Source: Pedobacter sp. R20-19 (GTDB taxonomy: Bacteria > Bacteroidota > Bacteroidia > Sphingobacteriales > Sphingobacteriaceae). Taken from it: a stretch of 64,000 nucleotides of DNA. Position 1 is the stretch's first letter. Each line of letters begins with the position of its first letter. The notes below the pieces were generated by a model. The model ran no database searches. It saw only the letters and a list, made by a program, of their open reading frames with translations, and had not been told where the DNA came from. Location of the stretch: the NCBI RefSeq assembly GCF_000708265.2, contig NZ_JCKI01000003.1, positions 434,001-498,000 of the forward strand. Reading direction: 5' to 3'. Positions 43,850 through 55,408 of the stretch are shown piece after piece. A program made the translations under genes and the position numbers.

Positions 43850-45811
43850 TTATTGTTTAACAATTTTAAATTCGGTTCGTCTGTTACGTTGATGATCAGC
43901 CTCGCTACAAATTATCCCGTTGGCACATGAATTGATTAACCGTGTTTCTCCATAGCCTTTTGCTTCGATCCTGTTTTTATCTATACCCTTGGAAATAATA
44001 TACTCCACGGCAGATTCAGCACGTTTTTGCGATAATTTTAAATTAAACGCATCATGCCCACGGCTATCGGTATGCGAGTCAATTTCGATCCAGATGGTTG
44101 GATTGTCTTTCATTACTTTAACAAGTGCATCCAGTTCAATGGCCGCATCAGCACGAATATTCCATTTATCAAAATCGTAATAAATATTTTCTAATCTGAT
44201 CTCTTTGTTCAGTTCTATAGGCTCCAGATACAAGTCCTGAATAATTGTTTGTGCCTTTTCAGCATACATGTTGCCCAGTTTTACGGCATCAGTACGAAAG
44301 TTAGTGGCCTCTGCTGATACGGTATAGGCTGACTTAGCTGATAAACTAAATTTATATTCACCACGATCATCTGTTTCTACTTTTGAACCTCCACCGTCAA
44401 TTTTTTCCAAGGTAACTAATGCACCTGCAACAGGTTGTTTGGTTTTTTGGTTATAAACCTTTCCTGTTAGTTCAATAGTGTGAACAGACTTCAGATCAAG
44501 CAGATAAATATCGTCATTACCCATTCCATTTGAACGGTTTGATGACAGATACGCTACACCATTCTTTTCATTTAAACTAAAGGCAAAATCATCTTGCGGC
44601 GAGTTAAAAGGATAGCCCAGATTTTCAACCTGCCAGATACCTGCACTGTTCTTTAACGTACGGAAAATATCCAGCCCTCCCATTCCTACATGGCCATCAC
44701 TTGCAAAATACAAGCTATTCCTGGCAGCAAGAAAAGGGCTACGTTCATTACCTGCTGTATTAATTTGCTCCAGGTTAATTGGGCTACCCCATTTACCTGC
44801 ATCATTTTTCAAGCAAACATAAATGTCCGTTCCCCCTTTTCCACCTGGTTTATTTGAAGAAAAATAGAGGCTTGTGCCATCGCCTGAAATAAAAGGATCA
44901 CCAACGGAATATTCGTTTATAGAATTGTAGGCAAAAGCTTCCGGTGCACCCCAATGGCCACCTGCATCTTTTACACTGCTGTAGATAGACACGTTCACCG
45001 TACTTGGTTTATTATTTATCCGCTTCAAATACTCCGGAATCTTTGTCATCGTAAAGTACATCGTATTTCCATCAGCTGTAAAAGTGGTTGATCCAACATG
45101 ATAACTAGCACCGGTTTGCAATGGAAATAATTTTAAGCTATCTGCAGAAGAAGCTTTCATATATAATTTTAGATAACCATTACCTGTCCAGCCATAGATT
45201 TTTTGATCAGGCATTCTGGTACCGTCAAACCTTAAAAATGGAGATTGTCCTGTATGCCCGGAACTAAACCTCGTTCGATCTGATGTAAATACAATGCCAC
45301 CATTGTACTCAACTGATCCCCAGTCAGATTGCTGACTATTTAGCTCTTTCTGATCAATTATTTCAATTTGTTTAGGCCGCTTCATCCATTTCAAAGCCGA
45401 ATCACAAGAGGCTAGCCAAACATTTGCCTGTTTTTCAGAAATATCTTTACCAGCCTCGATATAGGCTTTATATTGCACTTTGGCTTCCCTGTATTTCGAA
45501 TTGCTTTGAAGTGCCTTCGCATAACCCAATAGATTTTCTGGATTGCTGGCAGGCATTTTCGTAGCAATGGCATACCAGCTTTCGGCCTGTTTATAATTGT
45601 TTATTAATTCATATGCATTGGCCAAGCGCTCTGCTGTATGCAAACTTTCTTTTTTTCTAAAAGCTTGTTCATATAAATCAATAGCCTTAGCATAGTTAAA
45701 TAACTCAAACTGATGATCTGCGGTTTTTAATATATATTGGGCATTTACAGAACCCGATAAAGCCAGTACGCAACAGGCAGAGAAACATATTCTTTGTAGT
45801 TTTTTCTTCAT
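43850..45811 (-). CDS. OmpA-family protein with TPR and PD40 repeats
   Basis: This 653-residue protein has a signal peptide (about residue 24), TPR-like helices (about 30-130), a WD40-like PD40 propeller (about 160-440, for example GDPFISGDGTSLYFSSNKPGGKGGTDIY), a carboxypeptidase-regulatory-like domain (about 450-530), and a C-terminal OmpA peptidoglycan-binding domain (IEIDSHTDSRGHDAFNLKLS). Genes of this type follow PorP/SprF genes in T9SS operons across Bacteroidota. It probably anchors the surface complex to the cell wall. Confidence 0.93.
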   Translation of the reverse strand: MKKKLQRICFSACCVLALSGSVNAQYILKTADHQFELFNYAKAIDLYEQAFRKKESLHTAERLANAYELINNYKQAESWYAIATKMPASNPENLLGYAKALQSNSKYREAKVQYKAYIEAGKDISEKQANVWLASCDSALKWMKRPKQIEIIDQKELNSQQSDWGSVEYNGGIVFTSDRTRFSSGHTGQSPFLRFDGTRMPDQKIYGWTGNGYLKLYMKASSADSLKLFPLQTGASYHVGSTTFTADGNTMYFTMTKIPEYLKRINNKPSTVNVSIYSSVKDAGGHWGAPEAFAYNSINEYSVGDPFISGDGTSLYFSSNKPGGKGGTDIYVCLKNDAGKWGSPINLEQINTAGNERSPFLAARNSLYFASDGHVGMGGLDIFRTLKNSAGIWQVENLGYPFNSPQDDFAFSLNEKNGVAYLSSNRSNGMGNDDIYLLDLKSVHTIELTGKVYNQKTKQPVAGALVTLEKIDGGGSKVETDDRGEYKFSLSAKSAYTVSAEATNFRTDAVKLGNMYAEKAQTIIQDLYLEPIELNKEIRLENIYYDFDKWNIRADAAIELDALVKVMKDNPTIWIEIDSHTDSRGHDAFNLKLSQKRAESAVEYIISKGIDKNRIEAKGYGETRLINSCANGIICSEADHQRNRRTEFKIVKQ

Positions 45812-45848
45812 TATAATAGCAGCATAATTCCTTTAATAATCGATTACA

Positions 45849-46823
45849 TTAAAATACCCTCGGTGTGGCCAACCTGATGTTTGGCTTGATAAAGGAATAA
45901 GCAATTGATATTTCATGTGTGCCCCCGCTGTAGCCTTGTAAAGCACCGATGGAAAAATCATAACCATAACCAATCCTCAACCTTTCAGAAGGAAAGATTT
46001 GAACAGATGCAACTGCTGAATTTCTTTGGCTAAGGTCTTTTTGAAGATAACTTTTATCATAAATTTTTACGCCTGTACGATAAGAACCTCCTACCCATAA
46101 AACTTCTTTAATCATTAAAAATGCATTCAGGTCTAAACTGGTAGGCCCGCCACGGTCGTCTTTAAGCAAAAATGATGGCTTGATTTGAAAATCCTCAGAA
46201 AGCGGAAATAATGCTCCCGCCGTTAAATAATAATGTGGTTTAGGTTGTGGAATGAAAGCATAACGGTCAATATTGATATAAGTGGCAATTAGGTTATCTG
46301 CAGAGAAGCCTGCATAATAACGATCATTTGCAAAATACACTCCGGCTCTGGCGTCAGGAATAATTGTACTTTGTACACCAATCGGTTGAAAGGGTTCAGG
46401 ATTGTTTGGATTAAGCATTGATCCATCAATACCCAATTGCACCATTCCTACACCTAAACCAAGTGCCATCCTTGAACTTCCATCATCATTCAACCGGATG
46501 CGATAAGCATAATTACCATAAATACCCAAATTGGTTTGTGCACCTAACTGATCACTTGAAACCTGAAGGGCAAGACCTACATTACCATTATTTGCAGTGG
46601 CATCGATAGCTAATGACATACTGCGGGGTGATCCGTTAATACCCGTCCATTGACTGCGATAAAAGCTATGTATATTCAATACCTCTTTGTATCCGGCATA
46701 AGCAGGATTGATATAAATCCCGTTAAACATGTATTGACTGTATTGTGCATCCTGCTGAGCAGCTGAACGTTGAGACAGCAATAAAACATAACAACCAATT
46801 AAAAATAATATTTTTTTCATCAT
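45849..46823 (-). CDS. PorP/SprF family T9SS membrane protein
   Basis: From the ATG at 46823 (MMKKILFLIGCYVLLLSQRS) the protein has a signal peptide and the family opening AQQDAQYSQYMFNGIYINPAYAG, then an outer-membrane beta-barrel pattern. An ATG at 46847 would add eight residues. PorP/SprF partners accept and hold type B T9SS substrates at the surface. It is immediately downstream of the gene for the giant type B protein and upstream of the OmpA gene. Confidence 0.94.
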   Translation of the reverse strand: MMKKILFLIGCYVLLLSQRSAAQQDAQYSQYMFNGIYINPAYAGYKEVLNIHSFYRSQWTGINGSPRSMSLAIDATANNGNVGLALQVSSDQLGAQTNLGIYGNYAYRIRLNDDGSSRMALGLGVGMVQLGIDGSMLNPNNPEPFQPIGVQSTIIPDARAGVYFANDRYYAGFSADNLIATYINIDRYAFIPQPKPHYYLTAGALFPLSEDFQIKPSFLLKDDRGGPTSLDLNAFLMIKEVLWVGGSYRTGVKIYDKSYLQKDLSQRNSAVASVQIFPSERLRIGYGYDFSIGALQGYSGGTHEISIAYSFIKPNIRLATPRVF

Positions 46824-46881
46824 CTTAATATCTTCAAGAGAAGTCATCCTGTTTTAGGAATAACTCCTTAAAAGCCATTTT

Positions 46882-49800
46882 CTAGTTTTTAAATGCTCTG
46901 ATTAATGTAATGTATCCCTTGAACACTTCTACTTCATCACTTCCGGCTTTTTTAACCCGCAATAAGTAATAATATGTGCCTTCATTTAAGCCTTCGCCAG
47001 TCCAGTTATTTAGGTATCCCTTTGCGTGGAAGACTTCATTACCCCAGCGATTAATGATTTGCAGTTCATTTGTTTGATATTGGTTTAGTCCAATAATTTC
47101 AAATGCATCATTAATACCATCACCATTTGGCGTAAACAGATTTGGAATTTTAAGTGCTATGAAACTAACCGTGATCACTACCGATGCGATATTGGTATAG
47201 TATCCGTTAGCATCTTTCACCCTATAAGTAAAGGTATCACTACCTGTAAAGCCTGTATGAGGTATAAAGGTTATTGTACCATCTGCATTTATTACAATAC
47301 GACCATTTTTAGGCTGACTTACGATTTCAATGCTTGACTTCATAAAAGTTGAACTTCCGGCATTGTCGTTTAACAGAATATTAATGGTTACCGATGCATT
47401 TGCTATACTCACACCGGTATCATCAACCGCTTTGGGTGATTTAGGAAAACTGGTTACTGTAGGTGTGTCATTATTTTCCTGTGTACCAGAAACATCACTT
47501 ACATTGGCACCACCAGCTGTTTTTGCATTAATGGTTGCTGTGTTAGTTACCGTACCCAAATCTTTATCAGCTTGTGTGATGGTATAAACGGCTACATCAG
47601 TTACTGTTGCGCCGGGTAACAGACCGCCTGCAACTGCAATCATCTTATTATCAATACCCAGCCTGGTATCAGTTAAGGTCAAACTGTTTAAGGTGAGCGC
47701 TCCTGTATTTTTAATCAGAAACGTATAAGTGATTTGATTGCCGTTCCATACCGCTGTTTTAATTAATGCGATAGAGCTGCTGGCAGATATATTTGTAGGG
47801 GTTACTATTACCGGAATCGTTACGGTAGCTACACCACCTTTACCATCACTCACTGTAACAGTAAATGAATCTACACCAATATATCCTGCTGCCGGTGTAT
47901 AAACATAGGTACCGTTACTTAAAATCACTGTTCCGTGAACCGGTGCTGCTGAAATATTAAACACCAATACGTCGCCATCTATATCTGATGCTGTGATGAC
48001 ACCATTAACTGGTGTGTTTTCTGTCGTGGTCACTCCCGGAGCACTTGCTACCGGAGCCCGGTTGTCTCTGATATTAACCACAGCAGGTATTGTTATCGCG
48101 GTAATGCGTGGATTATCAGTTGCACTATTCAGGGTTAAAATAACTGTTTCATTTCCTTCATTAAGGTTATCATCCAGTACGGTTACATTTAAAGTTACTG
48201 AGGTTGCACCTGCCGGGATAATAATTGAAGAACCTAACAAAGTATAATCTAATCCTGCAGTTGCTGTTCCGGATACCACAAAGTTTATTTTAGTGTCCGT
48301 TGTAGCAGCATGACTGAGTGTAAAGGTAAATTGTCCGGGAGTTGATGGTTCTGCACCATCCTTTGTTCCAGCTACGCTAACTGTTCCGGTTGTTCCGTCA
48401 ATGATGTTGATGGTTGCAGATGCAGGAATAATCAACAGTGACGGATTATTTGAAGTAGTCAGGGTTGCAATTACGGTTTCGTTTCCTTCAATTAACCCAT
48501 CTTCAAGTACCGGAATCTGAATCAATGATGAAGTTTCACCCGCCGGGATTGTAACTTTTTTAACCACTGGACTATAATCTTCTCCTTCTTTTGCTGTACC
48601 ACTTAAAGTATAACTGATCACAGTATTGGTAGCAGATGGCTTGCTTAATGTAATGATAAATGTTCCATTGATAGTACCATTTTCATTCCCATCATTTCCT
48701 GCCTTTATAGAAGCAACAATCGGGCGATTATCCAGAATAGTAGTGCGTACAGCCGCATTTCCAAGGGTAGCCGGACCACTTAGATTTTGAATGATGATGG
48801 TATAATTTTCATCATCTTCATTTATGCCATCATCATTAATACCTACCTGAAAAGTGAGGGTGCTACCAGGTTGCCCTATGATTGTACCTGCAGGAAATGT
48901 AAGTGTTTGTGAGTTGAAAGTATAATCAGCAGAGTTTGTAGTGCCATTAATAATTCCGGTAACTACAGAAACCGGCGATGCGAGAACCGTGCCTGCTGTT
49001 CCGGATAGGGTGACCGTATAATTAACAGTCCTTGCATTCTCATTTACTAAAATAGGGCCTGATAATACCACTGTTGGATAAATAACAACCTTAACTGATA
49101 TTGGATCACTCACCACACCATCAGCCGTGGTAAGGGTATACGTATAAGTATCTGTTCCAGTATACCCGCTATTTGGAGTATAAGTTATTTTACCTAAAGC
49201 ATCTACAGATGTTAAGCCATGGCTACCATTGGTAACCATAACCGTACTATTAATAGCTGTTGCACCATCATTTGCCTTTACGTCAGTAATAACTGGCGTA
49301 TTTGCCAATGTTGTAATATCGTCAGTTACGCCAACAGGTTTCACCTCAATGATGAAAGTTTGCACCTGACTTTGATCAACCCCTCCGTTTTCTTTACCAC
49401 CATTATCATGAATAGACGCCGATACAATTGCTTTGCCGGCAAAGTTACCTGAAGGCATAAAGATTAAACTTCCGTTAGGAGTTATGGTTGGCTGAATACT
49501 AAATAAAGCATTGTTATTATTAGTAGTAATAAAATCAACAACCTGCGCCGATTCATTTGCCGGACCAGCATCAATTTCTGAGGCCCAACCAGTTATGGTT
49601 TGTAAGCCAGAATTTGCATTAACCAGCTGATTGCTACCTTTTTTAAATGCAGGTGCATCATTTACAGGAACCACAGTAATATTAACGGTCACCAGAGAAG
49701 TTCCACAGACATTGTCGTTTACCAAAACCGTAAAGAAATCAGTTCCATTATAATTTAATCCGGGCACATAACTATAGGTACCAGTCTCCGAAACTGTAAC

Positions 49801-52800
49801 GGTTCCATGAGCAGGATCGGTAGCCTTTGTATAAAACAAATTATCTCCATCGGGGTCTGTTGTGAGTGCATTCCCATTTAAGACGACATCTTCATTGGTA
49901 CTTACCGTATAGGTATTTGCAAGTGGTTTATTAGTGATGCTAATTGTTACACTGCCATTCATGAACTGTATACAGGCTGGCATGTTAGAACTGGTGGCTA
50001 CTATCGTATAAATCCCAGGTATGGTTTGGTTACCAAATGAAATGGCAGAGCCATTTCCAGAAACCGGATTCCCTATATTAACACCAGCATGCTGAAGTTG
50101 ATAGCTTGCGCCCACCTCTGAGCTTGATAAACCAATTGTTACACCTGCAGAGCCAGCACAATAAGCACCTCCTCCGGTAACATTATAAACAGCTGGTAAA
50201 GCATTAATTGTAATCTCCACAACTCCACTTACTGTGGGAATGGTGCAACTTCCGGAAGTCACCTGCCTGCGAAAATAGGTAGTAGTGGTAAGCACACCCG
50301 GATCATAAGAAATCTGAGTAGCCCCATTAATGTTGGTAAAATTCAAATTATCCAAACTAGACTGCCATTGATAATTAAAGTTTCCTGAACCATCAACAGG
50401 TACAGCACCTGTAATTATTCCAGGATCGCCACTTGCACAGAATGCCGTAATTGAAGGTGGGGTGATGATATTATTACTTAAAACAGATTGTATAGTAATG
50501 GTTAATACGTTTGTTGCTATACGATCGCATCCACTTCCCTTACTACCATCCAACCTTCTGAAATAGGTAGTTTGATTTACAACCGGAGCATCATAAATAG
50601 CTGAATTGGCTCCTGAAATATCTATAAAGTTTGCGGTTGCACTAGTGGTAGAGGACTGCCATTGATAATCATAGCTACCAGATCCTCCTAACGGGGGAGA
50701 CTGTGTAAAAGGAATAGGATCTCCTGTTGTACAAAATATCTGATCACCGGAAATCGTACCTGCTGTTAGCGCAGGAGTTATCGTAACTACAATCGGAACT
50801 TTATCACTTTCACAACTTCCATTGGTTTGGGTAACATAATAGGTTGTACTCCCCACTATTGATGTGCCTGGAATCGGAGCATTAATACTCGAAGTTCCAT
50901 TTATACTGGTATACCATAATAAAGTATTGCCTGAAGGCGGACTAGCAACAGCAGATGTAAGTGATGATGCAACAGTACCCTGACAATATACCACAGGACT
51001 GCTAATAATTGTTGGATTTACGGGTGTAGAAAGCCAGGTGGTACTTGTATTATTTGATGTATTTTCAGGTGGTTCAATATTATTAAAAGTGCTTGCCGAA
51101 TTATAATTGCGGTAAGCAATTTTTGATTCATCATTATAATTTCCAGCCCCCGTTAAGGTATAAGTAATCGGAAAGTTATAGTACCTGCCACCTAGAACAT
51201 CAATGGGCTGATTACTGATGTAAGTTACTGTAGATCCTGATTGTGAAATATCCCACCCCACATTGGCACCTGCAGTAAAGCTATATCCCGACGGAATAGT
51301 TTTTGTAATGACTAAATGATTACCAATAGCAATACTGGAAAGATTTTCCATTGGCCCTGTACCAACATTGCCAGCCCTCATGGTAAAAGTTGTTGTTGTA
51401 TTACCAGCAGTATTCAAACAATAACGATCAGCCGTTTTATCTATTATTGCATCTGTACCAGTTGCCTGAACAGGAATATTAACAACTGACGTATTATTAT
51501 TTAAATCTTCATCCTGAATATCAGTAGTGGTAATATTAACCGTATTGCTAAGCACATTACCGGTTGGAATAGCATTGAGTGATCCTGAAACGACAATTTT
51601 TGCAGCTGCGTTTGCAGCAATATTAAAACTTCCGACGATCTTTCCGCTGGTGTTTGGGCTGGCAGGTGTAAAATTAGAACTTGTAAATCCGGTTGGGGTA
51701 ATACTGTTAATGGTAAATGCGCCGTTGGCTAGCGGAGTACCTTTAGCATCCGTCAATTGATCATCAAATTGCACATTAGTTAATGCAGCATTGGTATCAT
51801 TGATTACATCCAGTGTGTAAGTCACCTCATTATTTGTACCTGCCTGAAGAATATCACGGTTGGCTCGTTTCACAACCCTGATATTACCTGGTGTAGTTAC
51901 CAGTAAATTCCGGATCTCATGATAGTTGAAAGCGCCACCACTAGATGCAGCGAAACCCATCTTCAAAGTTGCTGGTGGCACATCAGGTGATAAATAATTG
52001 ATTAATTCTACTAATGAACCATCTGTAGATTTTGCCATTCTCACAATTACCCGGTATTGACCAGCTTCAGGCTTTATTTCAATTTGTACTCTTCTAAAAA
52101 ATTGATCATCGGTGGGTCTGATATCCGAAAATGAATTTCCTGGTCCTGTACCAATATTGTAATCAATTTCATTCCTTAATCTGATATCTCCAATTGTACC
52201 ATTTCTATCTCCTAAACGTACACCACTTAAAAATCTATTGGTGGGTAGTATACCATCAACAGTGTTCTCTGTTCTATTTGATGTGGTAATACCCCGAACA
52301 ACTACAGTATTAGCCGTTTCACTCGTCCCAAACCCACCGTTTCTACCTTCAATGGCATTTCCATAATTTCCAAATGCATCCAAACCTACACTGATATAAC
52401 CACCAGCTAAGCCATCCAGAACAGGAGGATTTGACTGAATATTGGGTGCATAACCTAAAGACCCCCCAAAGCCGCCTAACCTGAAAGGTTGTGTAGCGTC
52501 AAATAAGAACACAGAAATGCCGTCTCCCCCATTATAATTATGTTCAGTGTTAGCCGCATTACGCCACATTTTATATTCAAAATCGATTAATACCCCCAAT
52601 GTTGAAGGAAACGACTTATCTACATAGGCATAACCACGTTGGTTAACGGTAGAATTGGTTAAACGTAACCATCCTGCCCCAAGCGGATCTACTATTCCTG
52701 AAGTTAAAATTGCTGTACCATCTATTCCACCAGGGCCTCCTATAATCACTTGTGGAGATCCAGATCCCCTAAAGTTTTCCGTAATGGTAAATTGTGAAAA

Positions 52801-52893
52801 CGCATTTACAGCATGCGTAATAAAGAGAATAAAAATAAAAGCAATTTTGGTAAAACAATTAGCAAACTTCTTTGTCTTATAATTGTTAAACAT
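46882..52893 (-). CDS. Giant T9SS type B surface protein with L-type lectin-like domain
   Basis: This is about 2003 residues from the ATG at 52893 ([14 protein letters not shown]...); an in-frame ATG at 52953 would add a poor leader. A signal peptide is followed by an L-type lectin-like domain (about residues 40-340, with [11 protein letters not shown] and [15 protein letters not shown]), DUF11-like and Ig-like/PKD-like repeats rich in Cys-poor beta strands, cadherin-like VxxxPxHGTV modules, Calx-beta-type repeats (about 1250-1600), and a C-terminal CHU_C type B sorting domain ([18 protein letters not shown]). It should be exported by T9SS and bind glycans at the surface. Confidence 0.94.
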   Translation of the reverse strand: MFNNYKTKKFANCFTKIAFIFILFITHAVNAFSQFTITENFRGSGSPQVIIGGPGGIDGTAILTSGIVDPLGAGWLRLTNSTVNQRGYAYVDKSFPSTLGVLIDFEYKMWRNAANTEHNYNGGDGISVFLFDATQPFRLGGFGGSLGYAPNIQSNPPVLDGLAGGYISVGLDAFGNYGNAIEGRNGGFGTSETANTVVVRGITTSNRTENTVDGILPTNRFLSGVRLGDRNGTIGDIRLRNEIDYNIGTGPGNSFSDIRPTDDQFFRRVQIEIKPEAGQYRVIVRMAKSTDGSLVELINYLSPDVPPATLKMGFAASSGGAFNYHEIRNLLVTTPGNIRVVKRANRDILQAGTNNEVTYTLDVINDTNAALTNVQFDDQLTDAKGTPLANGAFTINSITPTGFTSSNFTPASPNTSGKIVGSFNIAANAAAKIVVSGSLNAIPTGNVLSNTVNITTTDIQDEDLNNNTSVVNIPVQATGTDAIIDKTADRYCLNTAGNTTTTFTMRAGNVGTGPMENLSSIAIGNHLVITKTIPSGYSFTAGANVGWDISQSGSTVTYISNQPIDVLGGRYYNFPITYTLTGAGNYNDESKIAYRNYNSASTFNNIEPPENTSNNTSTTWLSTPVNPTIISSPVVYCQGTVASSLTSAVASPPSGNTLLWYTSINGTSSINAPIPGTSIVGSTTYYVTQTNGSCESDKVPIVVTITPALTAGTISGDQIFCTTGDPIPFTQSPPLGGSGSYDYQWQSSTTSATANFIDISGANSAIYDAPVVNQTTYFRRLDGSKGSGCDRIATNVLTITIQSVLSNNIITPPSITAFCASGDPGIITGAVPVDGSGNFNYQWQSSLDNLNFTNINGATQISYDPGVLTTTTYFRRQVTSGSCTIPTVSGVVEITINALPAVYNVTGGGAYCAGSAGVTIGLSSSEVGASYQLQHAGVNIGNPVSGNGSAISFGNQTIPGIYTIVATSSNMPACIQFMNGSVTISITNKPLANTYTVSTNEDVVLNGNALTTDPDGDNLFYTKATDPAHGTVTVSETGTYSYVPGLNYNGTDFFTVLVNDNVCGTSLVTVNITVVPVNDAPAFKKGSNQLVNANSGLQTITGWASEIDAGPANESAQVVDFITTNNNNALFSIQPTITPNGSLIFMPSGNFAGKAIVSASIHDNGGKENGGVDQSQVQTFIIEVKPVGVTDDITTLANTPVITDVKANDGATAINSTVMVTNGSHGLTSVDALGKITYTPNSGYTGTDTYTYTLTTADGVVSDPISVKVVIYPTVVLSGPILVNENARTVNYTVTLSGTAGTVLASPVSVVTGIINGTTNSADYTFNSQTLTFPAGTIIGQPGSTLTFQVGINDDGINEDDENYTIIIQNLSGPATLGNAAVRTTILDNRPIVASIKAGNDGNENGTINGTFIITLSKPSATNTVISYTLSGTAKEGEDYSPVVKKVTIPAGETSSLIQIPVLEDGLIEGNETVIATLTTSNNPSLLIIPASATINIIDGTTGTVSVAGTKDGAEPSTPGQFTFTLSHAATTDTKINFVVSGTATAGLDYTLLGSSIIIPAGATSVTLNVTVLDDNLNEGNETVILTLNSATDNPRITAITIPAVVNIRDNRAPVASAPGVTTTENTPVNGVITASDIDGDVLVFNISAAPVHGTVILSNGTYVYTPAAGYIGVDSFTVTVSDGKGGVATVTIPVIVTPTNISASSSIALIKTAVWNGNQITYTFLIKNTGALTLNSLTLTDTRLGIDNKMIAVAGGLLPGATVTDVAVYTITQADKDLGTVTNTATINAKTAGGANVSDVSGTQENNDTPTVTSFPKSPKAVDDTGVSIANASVTINILLNDNAGSSTFMKSSIEIVSQPKNGRIVINADGTITFIPHTGFTGSDTFTYRVKDANGYYTNIASVVITVSFIALKIPNLFTPNGDGINDAFEIIGLNQYQTNELQIINRWGNEVFHAKGYLNNWTGEGLNEGTYYYLLRVKKAGSDEVEVFKGYITLIRAFKN

Positions 52894-53454
52894 AAAACTT
52901 TGATATACGTAAATACGTAAACTAAATAAAGTTTTAAACATACAGGGACACAACGTTTAAATCGCAGCAATAAAATGATGCATTGTTTGATGATATTTTC
53001 AGGCACAGTTTATACCTGCATATTGTTAAATAAAGATTAACAGTGAACTTTTCTACTATCTATATCTTTGCATACCAATAAGGCCGCAAATATCAGAAAT
53101 CAATCTTAATTATCTTGTTTATTTTGTGTAATTAAATATACAAAAAATGAAGATTTTTGATAATTATCAAATCTTTTTTTAGAGATATTCAGAATATTTC
53201 CAAATCTTTAAAATGTATCTTTTTGTATAAATTATTTACCAATTAAAAATAAATTTATTTTTAATTGGTAATTATATAGATGAAAGTAAGCAATCGTCAT
53301 CTAGAGAATAGCATTTAATAAAATACAGGATGCCGAAATTAACTTAATCAGTAACAGGATTGTATGAGATCAGTTTGGCGTGATAATATTATTTTAAATC
53401 AAATTATCTTTTAAATATAAAAATTTACTCAATGACTGAAATCAAGAAATTCAC
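52894..53454. other. AT-rich promoter region with a perfect palindrome
   Basis: About 560 bases with no supported ORF. It should carry the promoter of the giant surface protein. It contains the 36-bp perfect palindrome at 53236-53271. Confidence 0.5.
53236..53271. repeat. Perfect 36-bp palindrome
   Basis: The left arm TTACCAATTAAAAATAAA is followed directly by its exact reverse complement, giving 18 + 18 bp with no spacer. It is AT-rich and could extrude a cruciform or act as a bidirectional hairpin. The ends carry TTACCAAT/ATTGGTAA, similar to the right half of the Crp/Fnr-like sites at 16675 and 17297. Confidence 0.85.
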
Positions 53455-53634
53455 TTACCTGGTAAAGACATAAAACTTTTTAAAACATCTATAACATTTA
53501 AAATGCTTTACCGGAACAAATGGCATGAGCACTTTAAAAATAAAACCTCTTGGCACCCTGGATGTTTCTGGGTTCTTGCAGGATGGGCATATAGGACATA
53601 CCCGAGATGGTGGATTGATAATTTGGGATGACAT
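53455..53634 (-). CDS. Small zinc-ribbon protein
   Basis: This is 59 residues from the ATG at 53634 (MSSQIINPPSRVCPICPSCK). Cys13, Cys16 and Cys19 are followed by RVPRGFIFKVLMPFVPVKHF and the CYRC pair (Cys47, Cys50) before FYV, the layout of small Bacteroidota zinc-ribbon proteins of unknown function. An upstream in-frame ATG at 53706 would add an unrelated hydrophobic leader. An opposite-strand frame at 53525-53758 is a shadow. Confidence 0.7.
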   Translation of the reverse strand: MSSQIINPPSRVCPICPSCKNPETSRVPRGFIFKVLMPFVPVKHFKCYRCFKKFYVFTR

Positions 53635-53841
53635 ATGTTGCAATAATTTAATTGTCCTAACAAAAATATTTATTATGTATGAGAAATCATATAGCAAACT
53701 GACCATATACCCTCGAAATTTACAAAAATATGCACAAATAATCTTAAAAAGAGAATAACAATATCTCTGATGTTAAAATATGATAAAACTATTGATGCTT
53801 TTTACTTGTTAAACTATTAAAAGATTATAAAAATAACTAAA

Positions 53842-54024
53842 ATGAATACAAAAGATAAAGAAAACACGGATAATAAAACAAAAGGCACCGCTAAAGAGAA
53901 AGCAACTTTTGATCAAAACGGAAAAGGCGCATCAGAAAAATACGGACAATCTGGTGATACTCCTAATGAATCTAATGATGAAGACGGTGTTGGCACGGCA
54001 AAAGAACAAAGAAATAAAAAATAG
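53842..54024 (+). CDS. Small disordered hydrophilic protein
   Basis: This 60-residue protein is almost entirely Lys, Asp, Glu, Asn, Gly and Thr (start MNTKDKENTDNKTKGTAKEK) with no hydrophobic core, so it is probably disordered. It is preceded by an A-rich ribosome-binding context and ends at a strong terminator that it shares with the convergent LuxR regulator. Similar peptides are often stress-associated, but no family is recognised. Confidence 0.6.
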   Translation: MNTKDKENTDNKTKGTAKEKATFDQNGKGASEKYGQSGDTPNESNDEDGVGTAKEQRNKK

Positions 54025-54048
54025 AAAGAGTTTTCCTCTTTCTATTTT
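54018..54048. terminator. Bidirectional terminator between convergent genes
   Basis: A 13-bp perfect stem AAAATAGAAAGAG (54018-54030) / CTCTTTCTATTTT (54036-54048) with a TTTTC loop spans the stop codons of the 60-residue protein gene and the LuxR regulator. It is AT-rich at the ends, so it can terminate in either direction. Confidence 0.9.
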
Positions 54049-54689
54049 TCATAAATACTCATTTTCTCAGCAAGTTCAATAATGCTCTTAATTTTAAGCT
54101 TTTGAAACAACCTAAGCTTATAAGTACTAACTGTACCCATTTGAAGTTTAAGCTGATTAGAAATCTCTAAAACACCTATTCCTTTTGTTAAAAGCTCTGC
54201 AACTTCGAGTTCTCTACCAGATAATTTAGTAAATGGATTATCGGCATCATTTCCTAAAATGCTGTTGAACATATTTTCTTTTACGTTTCTGCTTGAGTAA
54301 CGACTTCCAGCCAAAATGGTGGTGATAGCAGTTACAATTTCTGATTCCTCTGCATTTTTTGTCAAGTATCCTGATGCTCCCGATTTTAAATAAGGAACAG
54401 CATAAATATTCTCATTCAAAGAAGAGAATACCAAAATTTTCGCAGCCGGTTGCACCGATTTAATCTGATCAATTACTTTTAAATTGTTACCTCCTGGCAA
54501 GTTGACGTCAATAATAGTTAAGCTAGGTGATTTTTGAGACTCAACCAGCGCTTCTTCCATCGTAGAAGCATGAATAATTTCTACACCAGACCAGAAGTCA
54601 GATATTAAGTTTTTTAATCCCCTACGAACAATTTCATGATCGTCAGCTATAAGTACAGAAAAGGCACTTCCATTATTTTTTGGTTTCAT
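54042..54689 (-). CDS. NarL/FixJ-type response regulator
   Basis: This 215-residue protein has an N-terminal receiver with acceptor D61 in TIIDVNLPGG and a C-terminal LuxR helix-turn-helix (LSGRELEVAELLTKGIGVLEISNQL, GTVSTYKLRLFQKL). No kinase is adjacent, so it is an orphan regulator. The 719-base AT-rich gap before it should hold its promoter and possibly its own targets. Its last codon lies inside the shared terminator. Confidence 0.94.
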   Translation of the reverse strand: MKPKNNGSAFSVLIADDHEIVRRGLKNLISDFWSGVEIIHASTMEEALVESQKSPSLTIIDVNLPGGNNLKVIDQIKSVQPAAKILVFSSLNENIYAVPYLKSGASGYLTKNAEESEIVTAITTILAGSRYSSRNVKENMFNSILGNDADNPFTKLSGRELEVAELLTKGIGVLEISNQLKLQMGTVSTYKLRLFQKLKIKSIIELAEKMSIYEK

Positions 54690-55408
54690 TGTGTGTTATA
54701 TAGTTATTAATATTATTAAAGTTATCAGTTTTGCATTAATTCGTAGTCTATTCATTTCAAAAAAAGACTATTTTTAAGACATTTCAAATGTAAATATTAT
54801 TATACAATTTTCATCATTTTTACATTTTTTTCATAAAAAAAGAATTTACTCATTTTTCAAACTTCTTAATAAACGTTTAAGCTATAAAAATCTTGCCTCA
54901 TTTACTAAATCGTTAAACGTATCTTATATACAATACTAAATCGATTAAATGTAATAATACGTTAAATTTAAAAAATACAGGATTGAAAATTGGGGATGAT
55001 TTAGGTTTTTAGAGCGTATTGTTATATAACGTAGAAACAACTTTATTATCAAAATTGTAATTTATATCATATATACTCTTTTAAAATACTATAGACAAAT
55101 AAATTCTACTTATATTTTATAAATATAATATTATAAACTAAGAATAAAAAAATTAAACCATCGGATATAATTGTACGCATGAATGAAAACGTTGTTACAT
55201 TAATAATCAAATACGCCGAATATTTATATATGTTTTTTACCATTAATTTACATTCAAATGCTTTATCAATTAACCATTAACGGTGATACAATTTTTATTT
55301 CAGCCTTTATTGCACTGATTTATAAGTTTGCTTACTATTAATATTGAAACATGTTTAAACTATAAAAATGTTAATTGATTTGAAATAAAAAATTTTCCAT
55401 CTATAAAT
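54690..55408. other. AT-rich gene-free stretch
   Basis: 719 bases with no supported ORF. Composition is strongly AT-biased with many A/T runs. No hairpin terminator, tRNA or named RNA was recognised. Promoters for the LuxR regulator must be here. Confidence 0.5.

Noticed and set aside
53525..53758. A 77-residue plus-strand frame opposite the small zinc-ribbon gene
   Set aside because: It is antisense to a frame with a convincing CPxC...CxxC zinc-ribbon pattern.
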